A stretch of DNA of 5,702 bases, from positions 1 through 5,702 of the forward strand of contig CANFZJ010000218.1 of assembly GCA_947451445.1 (NCBI GenBank). Reading direction: 5' to 3'. Origin of the DNA: Comamonadaceae bacterium. Lineage in GTDB: Bacteria > Pseudomonadota > Gammaproteobacteria > Burkholderiales > Burkholderiaceae_C. Both the position numbers and the translations under genes were made by a program. A model generated the notes under the pieces. The model saw only the letters and a program-made list of their open reading frames with translations. It had not been told where the DNA came from and did no database searches. Position 1 is the first letter of the stretch. Each line of letters opens with the position of its first letter. This document shows positions 1 to 5,702 of this stretch, piece by piece.

Positions 1-1035
1 TCCGGCTCCGGCAAAGAACTCGTGGCTCGGGCATTGCACAAGCACTCACCGCGGGCCAATGGGCCATTTGTTGCTATCAATACCGCAGCAATCCCGAAGG
101 ATCTGCTGGAAAGTGAATTGTTCGGCCACGAGCGTGGTGCCTTCACTGGCGCGCAAACCATGCGCCGGGGCCGTTTTGAGCAGGCCGACGGCGGCACGCT
201 GTTTCTGGATGAAATCGGCGACATGCCGTTTGACCTGCAGACCCGGCTGCTGCGGGTGCTGAGCGATGGCCACTTCTACCGCGTCGGCGGGCACAACGCC
301 GTGAAAGCCCAGGTCCGCGTGATTGCCGCCACCCACCAAGACCTGGAGCAACGGGTGCGCGATGGCGTGTTCCGCGAAGACTTGTTCCACCGCCTGAACG
401 TCATCCGCCTGCGCTTGCCTGCATTGCGTGAGCGGGTCGAAGACGTGCCCATGCTGACCCGGCACTTTCTGCAACAAAGTGCCAAGCAACTGGGCGTGGA
501 GCCCAAGCGCATTTCAGACGCGGCACTGGCCCAGATCAGCCTGTTTCCCTTTCCGGGCAACGTACGCCAGCTGGAAAACCTGTGCCATTGGCTCACCGTG
601 ATGGCCCCGGCCCAGGTGATCGAACCCAAAGATCTGCCACCCGACGTGCTGGGGGTGGCCGTGCCACCGGCTGGTTTGGGCCACACGACACCCGCCCGGC
701 TGCTGGGTGTTCCGTCGGCGGTTGCCAAGCCCTTGCCCACTCTGGAGGTGGATGACAGCGCGCTGGAGGCTATCGTCTTGCCCAGTGCCTTGGCGGCGGC
801 GGGGCTGGCAGGGGAGGGCATGGCGGCTTGGGAGCTGGGACTGGAGGCCGAAGCGCTGGAACTGCTGGCACACGACCGGCACGATGTGTGGGACGTGTTG
901 TCACGCAGATTTGAGTCCAAGCTGATCCTCACCGCCTTGAACAATACCCGTGGTCGCCGTATCGAAGCGGCGCAAAAGCTGGGTATTGGCCGTAATACCA
1001 TCACCCGCAAGATCCAGGAGCTGGGCCTGGAGTAA
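1..1035 (+). CDS. ntrC: Nitrogen regulation response regulator NtrC (NR(I)), 5'-truncated by window edge
   Basis: NtrC is the DNA-binding response regulator that, once phosphorylated by NtrB, uses ATP hydrolysis to open sigma-54 RNA polymerase promoters of nitrogen-assimilation genes. The frame is open from base 1 and 344 residues are present; the N-terminal receiver domain lies outside the window. The visible part starts in the Walker A loop (SGSGKE, nt 1-18). It continues with the sigma-54-contacting GAFTGA loop (nt 136-153), Walker B GGTLFLDE (190-213), the arginine-finger region FREDLFHRLNV (370-402), and a C-terminal Fis-type helix-turn-helix ending RNTITRKIQELGLE before TAA at 1033-1035. 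The sequence follows my recollection of enterobacterial NtrC closely (ESELFGHERGAFTGA, FEQADGGTLFLDEIGDMP, GNVRQLEN), which separates it from other sigma-54 activators. The linker between the AAA+ and HTH domains (about nt 650-905) is longer than in E. coli NtrC and rich in Ala, Pro, Leu and Gly. A terminator follows immediately. ntrB would be expected upstream. Confidence 0.93.
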   Translation, partial: SGSGKELVARALHKHSPRANGPFVAINTAAIPKDLLESELFGHERGAFTGAQTMRRGRFEQADGGTLFLDEIGDMPFDLQTRLLRVLSDGHFYRVGGHNAVKAQVRVIAATHQDLEQRVRDGVFREDLFHRLNVIRLRLPALRERVEDVPMLTRHFLQQSAKQLGVEPKRISDAALAQISLFPFPGNVRQLENLCHWLTVMAPAQVIEPKDLPPDVLGVAVPPAGLGHTTPARLLGVPSAVAKPLPTLEVDDSALEAIVLPSALAAAGLAGEGMAAWELGLEAEALELLAHDRHDVWDVLSRRFESKLILTALNNTRGRRIEAAQKLGIGRNTITRKIQELGLE

Positions 1036-1081
1036 AAATGGCTCCAGCGCATATGGTGTATGCGCTGGCTGCTATCTTTTT
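1034..1081. repeat. Dispersed hairpin repeat, copy A
   Basis: This is a near-symmetrical element overlapping the ntrC stop codon. A-rich left end (1034-1038), a perfect 10-bp inverted repeat (1044-1053 with 1059-1068), TGCTA (1070-1074) and a T-run (1077-1081), so the outer A and T runs can extend the stem. A diverged relative lies at 5153-5201. Both share CCAGCGCA on the left arm, and TGCGCTG followed two bases later by TGCTA on the right. From memory, similar intergenic palindromes with an AGCGC core are common in Comamonadaceae genomes; that family link is recollection, not a search result. Confidence 0.6.
1044..1081 (+). terminator. Rho-independent terminator of ntrC
   Basis: A perfect 10-bp GC-rich stem (CCAGCGCATA at 1044-1053, TATGCGCTGG at 1059-1068) closes a 5-nt loop, TGGTG. 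Five consecutive T follow at 1077-1081, eight bases after the stem, and can pair with the A-run at 1034-1038. The hairpin starts only 8 nt after the ntrC stop. The stem-to-T spacing is longer than the textbook layout unless the outer A/T arms pair. It should separate ntrC transcription from the downstream signalling gene. Confidence 0.75.
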
Positions 1082-1199
1082 AGATGACTTATTCTGGGTC
1101 TTCTTCAAATTTTTACCCGCTAGCGCAAAAGCGTACTAAAGTAAATTCGAACTTGTAACAATTGGTTGTGGAGTGTGAGCCCATAATGCAGGTTTTGTG

Positions 1200-1233
1200 A
1201 GCCACCTGTCGGGCGCGTGCCAGGCAAGTGGCT
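1200..1233 (+). other. Possible leader stem-loop upstream of the GGDEF/EAL gene
   Basis: AGCCAC (1200-1205) pairs with GTGGCT (1228-1233). Inside it CTG (1206-1208) can pair with CAG (1221-1223), leaving a four-base bulge, GCAA, on the right. It lies 33 nt before the ATG and has no following T-run, so it is not a terminator. It shows none of the conserved blocks I know from the GEMM-I cyclic-di-GMP riboswitch. A short stem like this can arise by chance in GC-rich DNA. The rest of the 231-base spacer holds the ntrC terminator and a low-GC stretch (about 1082-1190) with no promoter I can defend. Confidence 0.25.
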
Positions 1234-1256
1234 TCCCCTTAGTTGCAGAGGGTTGC

Positions 1257-1261
1257 GGGAG
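1257..1261 (+). promoter_or_regulatory. Ribosome binding site deciding the ATG start at 1267
   Basis: GGGAG at 1257-1261 lies 5 nt before the ATG at 1267, a good Shine-Dalgarno distance. The frame can also be opened 24 bases earlier at a TTG (1243), but the bases before that codon (GCTTCCCCTTAG) offer no purine-rich site. The ATG is therefore preferred. Confidence 0.65.
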
Positions 1262-1266
1262 CTTCC

Positions 1267-3927
1267 ATGGTGTTTCACTTGGCCCAGGACGTCGCTTGGA
1301 TGTTTGTACTGGGCGCATTGCAATGTTTGAATTTTCGGCTGTGGCGTGACCGTCCGCAGGTAGAGCTGTGGGCATCAGGCCTGCTGTTTGGGGGGGTATG
1401 CGTCGCCTGCATGATGCAGACATTTCCGCCTCTGCCGGGTATTCCGCTAGACGGACGCACGGTGGTTCTGGGTATGGCTGGTTTGGTCGGTGGGCCGCTG
1501 GTGGGTGGTATCGCGATTGCGATAGCCTGGGCTTACAGCCTGTGGTCGGACCAGGCCGGTATGGTGATGGGCATGGCGTTGACGGCCTGCAGCGTACTGT
1601 TGGGCTTGTTGTACCGGTATGCGATCAACCAGGGCTGGACGCAGCAGGGCTGGCGGCCCTTGCTGGTGTTTGGGCTGGTGCTACAGCTGTTCAGCGTATT
1701 TTTTCTGGCGGTTTCACCCATCCCCATTCCGTCGGACATGCTGTGGCAGATGGCGGGGGCGCTGGTGCTGATTTTTGCGCCGGTGACTGCGCTGTTGGGC
1801 GGTGCTTTGCAGCAGGGCCTGCGCACCGTAGCTCTGGAAGCGGCCTTGCATGAGTCCGAAGCGCGTTTTCGCAGTCTGATCAAAGACATCCCCTCCGTGT
1901 CGGTCCAGGCCTACGCGCCGGACGGCACCACCCGCTACTGGAACAAAGCGTCTGAGCAGCTGTACGGTTACACGGCCGAAGAAGCCATTGGCCGCAACCT
2001 GCTGGACCTGATCATCCCCCCTGAAATGCACGAGGGTGTACAGCACGCCATACAGCAGATGTTTGTCACCCGAGAGGCCATTCCCGCCGGCGAGCTGCTG
2101 CTGCTGCGCAAGGATGGCAGCCAGGTGCCGGTGTTTTCCAGCCACGCCTACGTGCAAGTGCCGGGGCGTTCCCCGGAAATGTTCTGCATCGACATCGACC
2201 TGTCAGCCCGGATGCAGGCCGAAGAAGAGCTGCGTATCGCCGCTACCGCCTTTGAAGCCCAGGAGGGCATGCTGGTCATGGATGCGCAGCAGGTGATTTT
2301 GCGGGTCAACACGGCGTTTACCCAGAGCATGGGCTACAGCGAAGCGGAATCGGTGGGCAAAAACTTGTCTTTGCTGCATGCCCGCCAAAACGCGGGGCTG
2401 GAGCTGGACATCCTCTCTAAAGCCTTGCTGCGCGACGGGCAGTGGGCCGGCGAGATCTGGAGCCAGCGTAAAAATGGTGACGTGTTCCCGCAGTGGGTCA
2501 GCATCACTGCGGTGTATGACGGTCGGCACGCGGTGTCGCATTTTGTGGCGACGCTGACCGACATCACCCAGCGCAAGGCGGCCGAAGAGCAGGTACGCCA
2601 GCTGGCATTCTTTGACCCCTTGACCGACCTGCCCAACCGGCGCCTGCTGATGGACCGCCTGCGCCGGGCCTTGTCTGCCAGTGAGCAGAACCAGCGCATG
2701 GGCGCGCTGCTGTTCATTGACCTGGATAACTTCAAAATCTTGAACGATACCCAGGGCCACCACAAGGGCGACATGCTGCTGCAGCAGGTGGCGCGGCGGC
2801 TGGTCGGTATCGTGCGCGACTGTGACACCGTGGCCCGGCTGGGGGGTGACGAGTTTCTGGTCATGCTGGAGGACCTAGACATGGGGTACGACAACGCGGT
2901 TTCCCACGTCAAGTTTGTCGGGGCCAAAATTGTGGCGGTGCTCAACCAGCCCTACATGCTGGGCGTGTCTGAGTTCAACAGCACCGCCAGCGTGGGCATC
3001 GCCATGTACACGGGCACGGCGGTGGCGATGGACGAGCTGCTGAAACAAGCCGACATGGCCATGTACCAGGCCAAAGCGGCGGGCCGTAACCGGGTGCGAT
3101 TTTTTGATCCGAATATGCAGGAAGATGTCAACGCACGTGCCGCGCTGGAAGTGGACCTGCGCCAGGGCTTGGCGCAAGAGCAGTTTGTTTTGTACTACCA
3201 ACCCCAGCTGGATGCGCAGGAGAACGTAACCGGCGCCGAGGCACTACTGCGTTGGCCCCACCCCACGCGCGGCATGGTGCCGCCGGGCGAATTCATCCCG
3301 CTGGCCGAAGACAGCGGGCTGATTTTGCCCCTGGGCCGGTGGGTGCTGCAAACGGCTTGTGCCCAGTTGGTCGCATGGGCGCACAACCCGGCGCTGTCGC
3401 GCCTGGTGCTGTCGGTCAATGTCAGCGCGCGGCAGCTCAGCGAGCCCGACTTTGCCGTCAGCCTGCTGGCCATACTGCAGGCCAGCGGGGCCAACCCGCG
3501 CCGCCTCAAGCTGGAGCTGACCGAGAGCATGCTGGTGGACAACCTGGACGACATGGTCGGCAAGATGGCCACGCTGGGCACGCACGGCATCCGTTTTTCG
3601 CTGGACGACTTCGGCACCGGCTATTCGTCACTGGCCTACCTCAAACGCCTGCCGATGGACGAGCTCAAGATCGACCAGTCGTTCATCCGTGACGTGCTGA
3701 CCGACCCCAGCGACGCGGCCATTGTGCGCACCGTGATCGCACTGTCGCAAAACTTGGGGCTGGGTGTCATCGCCGAAGGCGTGGAAACCCAGGCCCAGCG
3801 CGACTTTTTAAGCCGTTGCGGCTGCCATGCCTACCAAGGCTACTTTTTCAGCCGGGCTATTCCAATACAAGAATTTGAAGAATTTGTCTTTGAAAAGAAC
3901 GCCGTATTGGTCTTTCCGCCTGTGTGA
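1267..3927 (+). CDS. Membrane-bound PAS-PAS-GGDEF-EAL cyclic-di-GMP cyclase/phosphodiesterase with LytS-like (5TMR) sensor
   Basis: The predicted 886-residue inner-membrane protein could both make and degrade cyclic-di-GMP. Numbering is from the ATG. Residues 1-181 hold about six hydrophobic segments (near 2-21, 33-52, 66-93, 98-119, 130-149, 159-181). The DGRTVVLGMAGLVGGPLVGG stretch resembles the 5TM-5TMR_LYT sensor of LytS-type kinases. Two PAS domains follow (about 194-323, containing RYWNKASEQLYGY, and about 324-438, ending TDITQRKAAEE). The GGDEF domain (about 443-612) has DLDNFK, an intact GGDEF (526-530) and an RxxD inhibitory-site motif, RDCD (517-520), five residues ahead of it. The EAL domain (about 625-877) keeps YYQPQ, EALLR (658-662), NVSARQ, LELTES, DDFGTGYSS, ELKIDQSF, AEGVET and YQGYFFS, the set expected of a working phosphodiesterase. 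Which activity dominates cannot be told from sequence. The ligand is unknown. The gene appears monocistronic; the next gene converges on it after 12 nt. Confidence 0.93.
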   Translation: MVFHLAQDVAWMFVLGALQCLNFRLWRDRPQVELWASGLLFGGVCVACMMQTFPPLPGIPLDGRTVVLGMAGLVGGPLVGGIAIAIAWAYSLWSDQAGMVMGMALTACSVLLGLLYRYAINQGWTQQGWRPLLVFGLVLQLFSVFFLAVSPIPIPSDMLWQMAGALVLIFAPVTALLGGALQQGLRTVALEAALHESEARFRSLIKDIPSVSVQAYAPDGTTRYWNKASEQLYGYTAEEAIGRNLLDLIIPPEMHEGVQHAIQQMFVTREAIPAGELLLLRKDGSQVPVFSSHAYVQVPGRSPEMFCIDIDLSARMQAEEELRIAATAFEAQEGMLVMDAQQVILRVNTAFTQSMGYSEAESVGKNLSLLHARQNAGLELDILSKALLRDGQWAGEIWSQRKNGDVFPQWVSITAVYDGRHAVSHFVATLTDITQRKAAEEQVRQLAFFDPLTDLPNRRLLMDRLRRALSASEQNQRMGALLFIDLDNFKILNDTQGHHKGDMLLQQVARRLVGIVRDCDTVARLGGDEFLVMLEDLDMGYDNAVSHVKFVGAKIVAVLNQPYMLGVSEFNSTASVGIAMYTGTAVAMDELLKQADMAMYQAKAAGRNRVRFFDPNMQEDVNARAALEVDLRQGLAQEQFVLYYQPQLDAQENVTGAEALLRWPHPTRGMVPPGEFIPLAEDSGLILPLGRWVLQTACAQLVAWAHNPALSRLVLSVNVSARQLSEPDFAVSLLAILQASGANPRRLKLELTESMLVDNLDDMVGKMATLGTHGIRFSLDDFGTGYSSLAYLKRLPMDELKIDQSFIRDVLTDPSDAAIVRTVIALSQNLGLGVIAEGVETQAQRDFLSRCGCHAYQGYFFSRAIPIQEFEEFVFEKNAVLVFPPV

Positions 3928-3939
3928 TATGGATAAGCT

Positions 3940-5136
3940 TTAGGCCACGACGCCCTGGGCCCGCAGAGTCGAAATCTGCTCCGCGCTCAAGCCCATCTCC
4001 CGCAGCACCGCGTCGGTATCGCCCCCCAAATGCGGCGCCGCACTGCGCACGGCACCGGGCGTGGCCGACAGCTTGGGCACAATGCCGGGCACTTCCAGCG
4101 TGTCGCCGTCGCGCGTGGTCTGCGCCAGCAGCATGCCACGGGCGCGGTAGTGCGGGTCATCGCTGATGTCTTTGGCGGTGTAGACCCGGCCCACCGGCAC
4201 GTCGGCGGCCAGCAGGGCGGTACACACCTGTTCCACCGTGCGGCTGGCGCACCACTGGCCGATGGCGGCGTCCAGCTCGGCGGCGCGCTGGTTGCGGCCT
4301 GCGTTGTGGGCCAAGTCCGGGGCCTGGCCCAGGTCGGTGCGGCCAATGCAGTCCATCAGCCGTTTGAAAATACTGTCGCCGTTGCCCGCCACCAGCACGC
4401 AGCCGTCGCTGCAGGGGTAGGCGTTGCTGGGGGTGATGCCGGGCAGGGCGCTGCCTGCGGGCGCACGCACCGCACCCAACGCGCTGTATTCGGGCAGCAG
4501 GCTTTCCATTACGTTAAACACCGCCTCGTGCAGCGCCACGTCCACCATCTGACCCAGGCCGCCGTTCACCTTGCGGTGGTGCAGGGCGGCCAGCACGCCG
4601 ATGCAGCCGTGCAGCGCCGCCAGCGTGTCACCGATGGATACGCCCACCCGCACCGGCACCCGGCCCGGCTCGCCCGTCAAATGGCGCAGCCCGCCCATCG
4701 CTTCGCCCACCACGCCAAAGCCTGGCCGGTCGCGGTACGGCCCGGTTTGTCCGTAGCCGCTGATGCGCAGCATGACCAGGCCGGGGTTCAGCGCATGCAG
4801 CGCGTCCCAGCCCAGGCCCCAGGCTTCCAGCGTGCCGGGGCGAAAGTTCTCCACCAGCACATCGGCTTCGGCGATTAGCCTGCGGGCGATGTCTTGCCCC
4901 TCGGCGCTGCGCAGGTCCAGTGCGATGGAGCGTTTGTTCCGCGACTGCACCTGCCACCAGACCGACGTACCCTTTTGCACCATGCGCCAGTTGCGCAGCG
5001 GATCACCCGCGCCGGGAGGCTCGATCTTGATGACATCGGCACCAAAGTCGCCCAGCGTCTTGGCGGCAAACGGCCCGGCAATCAGCTGGCCCATTTCGAC
5101 CACGCGCACACCGTGTAAAGCTTGGGGACTGGTCAT
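3940..5136 (-). CDS. CaiB/BaiF family class III CoA-transferase (L-carnitine dehydratase/formyl-CoA transferase type)
   Basis: This family moves CoA from an acyl-CoA donor to a free carboxylic acid in the cytoplasm through an enzyme-aspartyl anhydride and thioester mechanism. The protein is 398 residues, a normal length. Family hallmarks are: an N-terminal LHGVRVVEMGQLIAGPFAAKTLGDFGADVIKIE (residues 7-39), GDPLRNW, SRNKRSIALDL (65-75), VLVENFRPGTLEAWGLG (93-109), ISGYGQTGPY (125-134), and VGVSIGD ending at Asp170. That Asp sits where the catalytic Asp of formyl-CoA transferase lies (Asp169 in the Oxalobacter enzyme). The C-terminal HLGGDTDAVLREMGLS is also typical. Overall layout resembles glutarate/succinyl-CoA transferases such as SUGCT, but the substrate cannot be assigned. 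The ATG at 5136 gives the usual family N-terminus (a few residues, then LxGVRVVE); no clear Shine-Dalgarno precedes it. No acyl-CoA dehydrogenase or other CoA-pathway gene is visible beside it. xth lies upstream on the same strand after 63 nt. Confidence 0.92.
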   Translation of the reverse strand: MTSPQALHGVRVVEMGQLIAGPFAAKTLGDFGADVIKIEPPGAGDPLRNWRMVQKGTSVWWQVQSRNKRSIALDLRSAEGQDIARRLIAEADVLVENFRPGTLEAWGLGWDALHALNPGLVMLRISGYGQTGPYRDRPGFGVVGEAMGGLRHLTGEPGRVPVRVGVSIGDTLAALHGCIGVLAALHHRKVNGGLGQMVDVALHEAVFNVMESLLPEYSALGAVRAPAGSALPGITPSNAYPCSDGCVLVAGNGDSIFKRLMDCIGRTDLGQAPDLAHNAGRNQRAAELDAAIGQWCASRTVEQVCTALLAADVPVGRVYTAKDISDDPHYRARGMLLAQTTRDGDTLEVPGIVPKLSATPGAVRSAAPHLGGDTDAVLREMGLSAEQISTLRAQGVVA

Positions 5137-5152
5137 ATGCAGGATTTATAAG

Positions 5153-5201
5153 AAATAGGCCGCCAGCGCAAGTAGTACCTGCGCTGAATGCTACAAAAAT
5201 T
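5153..5201. repeat. Dispersed hairpin repeat, copy B (between xth and the CoA-transferase gene)
   Basis: CAGCGCA (5164-5170) and TGCGCTG (5180-5186) form a perfect 7-bp stem around a 9-nt loop, flanked by AAATAGGCCG on the left and AATGCTACAAAAATT on the right. It is a diverged copy of the element at 1034-1081. The left block CCAGCGCA is identical, as is the right block TGCGCTG plus two bases plus TGCTA, while the loop and the outer arms differ. Read on the minus strand it starts at the xth stop codon and could weakly terminate xth, since CCTATTTCTT follows the stem. It also forms most of the upstream region of the CoA-transferase gene, ending about 17 nt before its ATG. Confidence 0.55.
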
Positions 5202-5702
5202 ATAGTAAGTCGAGTGTGACGACCACGGGCGTGTGGTCGCTGGGGCGCTCGTTGCCGCGCGGGGTTTTGTCGATCACGCAGGTGCGGGCCAGGGGCTTGA
5301 GCGCCGCACTGAGCAAAATGTGGTCGATGCGCATGCCCTTGTTGCGCCGAAAGCCCGCGTCGCGGTAGTCCCACCACGAATAGCTTTTGGCGGGCTGCGG
5401 GAACAGCCGGTGTGCGTCGGCGAGGCCCAGCGCCACCAGCGCCTGCAGGTGGTAGCGCTCCTCGTCGGTGCAGTGGATGGTGTCTTGCAGGCCCACCGGG
5501 TCCCACACATCGGCGTCGTCAAAGGTGATGTTGTAGTCGCCCATCAGCACCAGCTGCGGGTGTAGCAGCAGCTCGGCCTTGATCCAGTCGCGCAGGGCTT
5601 TGAGCCAGTGCATTTTGTAGTCGAACTTGTCGCTGCCGGGGGCCTGGCCGTTGGGAAAGTAGGCCCCGATGACGCGCACCCCGTTCACCGTACCAGTGAT
5701 CA
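5200..5702 (-). CDS. xthA: Exodeoxyribonuclease III (ExoIII/AP endonuclease family), 5' part beyond window edge
   Basis: Exonuclease III is a Mg2+-dependent enzyme of the endonuclease/exonuclease/phosphatase fold that cleaves DNA 5' of abasic sites and degrades 3' ends in base-excision repair. About 167 C-terminal residues are present. The frame stays open to the window edge (ITGTVNGVRVIGAYFPNG), so the GTG at 5688 is an internal codon and not the start. Visible signatures are YFPNGQ (matching the E. coli Tyr109 region), LMGDYNI with the catalytic Asp (nt 5536-5538) and Asn (5530-5532), SWWDYR, GMRIDHILLS with the metal-site Asp (5323-5325), and PSDHTPV with the catalytic His (5233-5235). These match Asp151, Asn153, Asp229 and His259 of E. 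coli ExoIII. The missing N-terminal third should carry the NVNS and metal-binding Glu motifs. TAA lies at 5202-5200, inside the edge of the hairpin repeat. A chromosome can carry more than one xth paralogue, so the exact symbol is less certain than the family. Confidence 0.9.
   Translation of the reverse strand, partial: ITGTVNGVRVIGAYFPNGQAPGSDKFDYKMHWLKALRDWIKAELLLHPQLVLMGDYNITFDDADVWDPVGLQDTIHCTDEERYHLQALVALGLADAHRLFPQPAKSYSWWDYRDAGFRRNKGMRIDHILLSAALKPLARTCVIDKTPRGNERPSDHTPVVVTLDLL

Noticed and set aside
276..1052. 258-codon open frame on the minus strand opposite ntrC, and a 147-codon one at 46-489
   Set aside because: Both are antisense to a clearly recognised gene. Their translations are low-complexity Ser/Arg/Ala-rich or unrecognisable, as expected for shadow frames in high-GC DNA.
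1137..1163. TAAAGTAA as the -35 of a flagellar sigma-28 promoter for the cyclic-di-GMP gene
   Set aside because: The matching -10 position (TAACAATT) shares almost nothing with GCCGATAA.
1153..1187. CATAAT (1182-1187) as a sigma-70 -10 box with TTGTAA or TTGGTT as the -35
   Set aside because: The spacers would be 23 and 14 nt, and the hexamer at the proper 17-nt distance (CAATTG) has no match to TTGACA.
1229..1246. Sigma-54 (-24/-12) promoter: TGGC (1229-1232) and TTGC (1243-1246) near the ntrC gene
   Set aside because: The two elements are 10 nt apart where 7 are needed, so GG and GC are not on the required helical spacing. The other candidate, minus strand around 5165-5148, lacks the -12 GC.
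1190..1266. GEMM-type cyclic-di-GMP riboswitch in the leader of the GGDEF/EAL gene
   Set aside because: The conserved GEMM-I blocks (GGGCAAAC-like, GACGCAAAGCC-like and the tetraloop receptor) are absent; only a simple stem-loop can be drawn.
4030..4878. 282-codon open frame on the plus strand opposite the CoA-transferase gene
   Set aside because: The translation is His/Ala/Gln/Val-rich with no recognisable domain. It mirrors the codon bias of the real minus-strand gene, which has full family motifs.
5200..5688. Stand-alone short nuclease starting at the GTG at 5688
   Set aside because: The frame continues open to the window edge with family-like sequence (ITGTV), and the product would lack the N-terminal metal-binding third of exonuclease III. 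It is a gene cut by the window.

Overview
The window is ordinary, high-GC, gene-dense proteobacterial chromosome. The NtrC sequence, the xth-type nuclease and two copies of a GC-rich hairpin repeat (core CCAGCGCA...TGCGCTG followed by TGCTA) suggest a betaproteobacterium, most likely Comamonadaceae (Acidovorax/Rhodoferax/Polaromonas-like). The family assignment is inferred from recognition, not from a search.

Layout. (1) 1-1035, plus strand: the 3' two-thirds of ntrC, the sigma-54 activator of nitrogen regulation, entering from the left edge inside its Walker A loop. (2) 1036-1266: a spacer with a strong hairpin/T-tract terminator directly behind ntrC, a low-GC stretch with no convincing promoter, and a possible leader stem-loop. 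(3) 1267-3927, plus strand: a large membrane-bound cyclic-di-GMP enzyme with a LytS-like multi-TM sensor, two PAS domains, GGDEF and EAL. All signature residues checked in both catalytic domains are intact. (4) 3940-5136, minus strand: a class III (CaiB/BaiF, formyl-CoA transferase type) CoA-transferase, converging on the previous gene with a 12-nt gap. (5) 5137-5199: a short spacer holding a second, diverged copy of the hairpin repeat. (6) 5200-5702, minus strand: the 3' part of an exodeoxyribonuclease III gene, running off the right edge.

The genes do not form one pathway. ntrC belongs to nitrogen control, xth to DNA repair, the GGDEF/EAL protein to second-messenger signalling, and the CoA-transferase to acid/acyl-CoA metabolism. 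The most notable feature is architectural: related hairpin repeats sit directly after the ends of ntrC and xth, on either side of the signalling/CoA-transferase pair. That pair could therefore be a cassette inserted into an older ntrC-xth convergent arrangement. I found no CRISPR array, transposase, tRNA/rRNA, toxin-antitoxin pair or defence system, and nothing that convincingly qualifies as an undescribed system.
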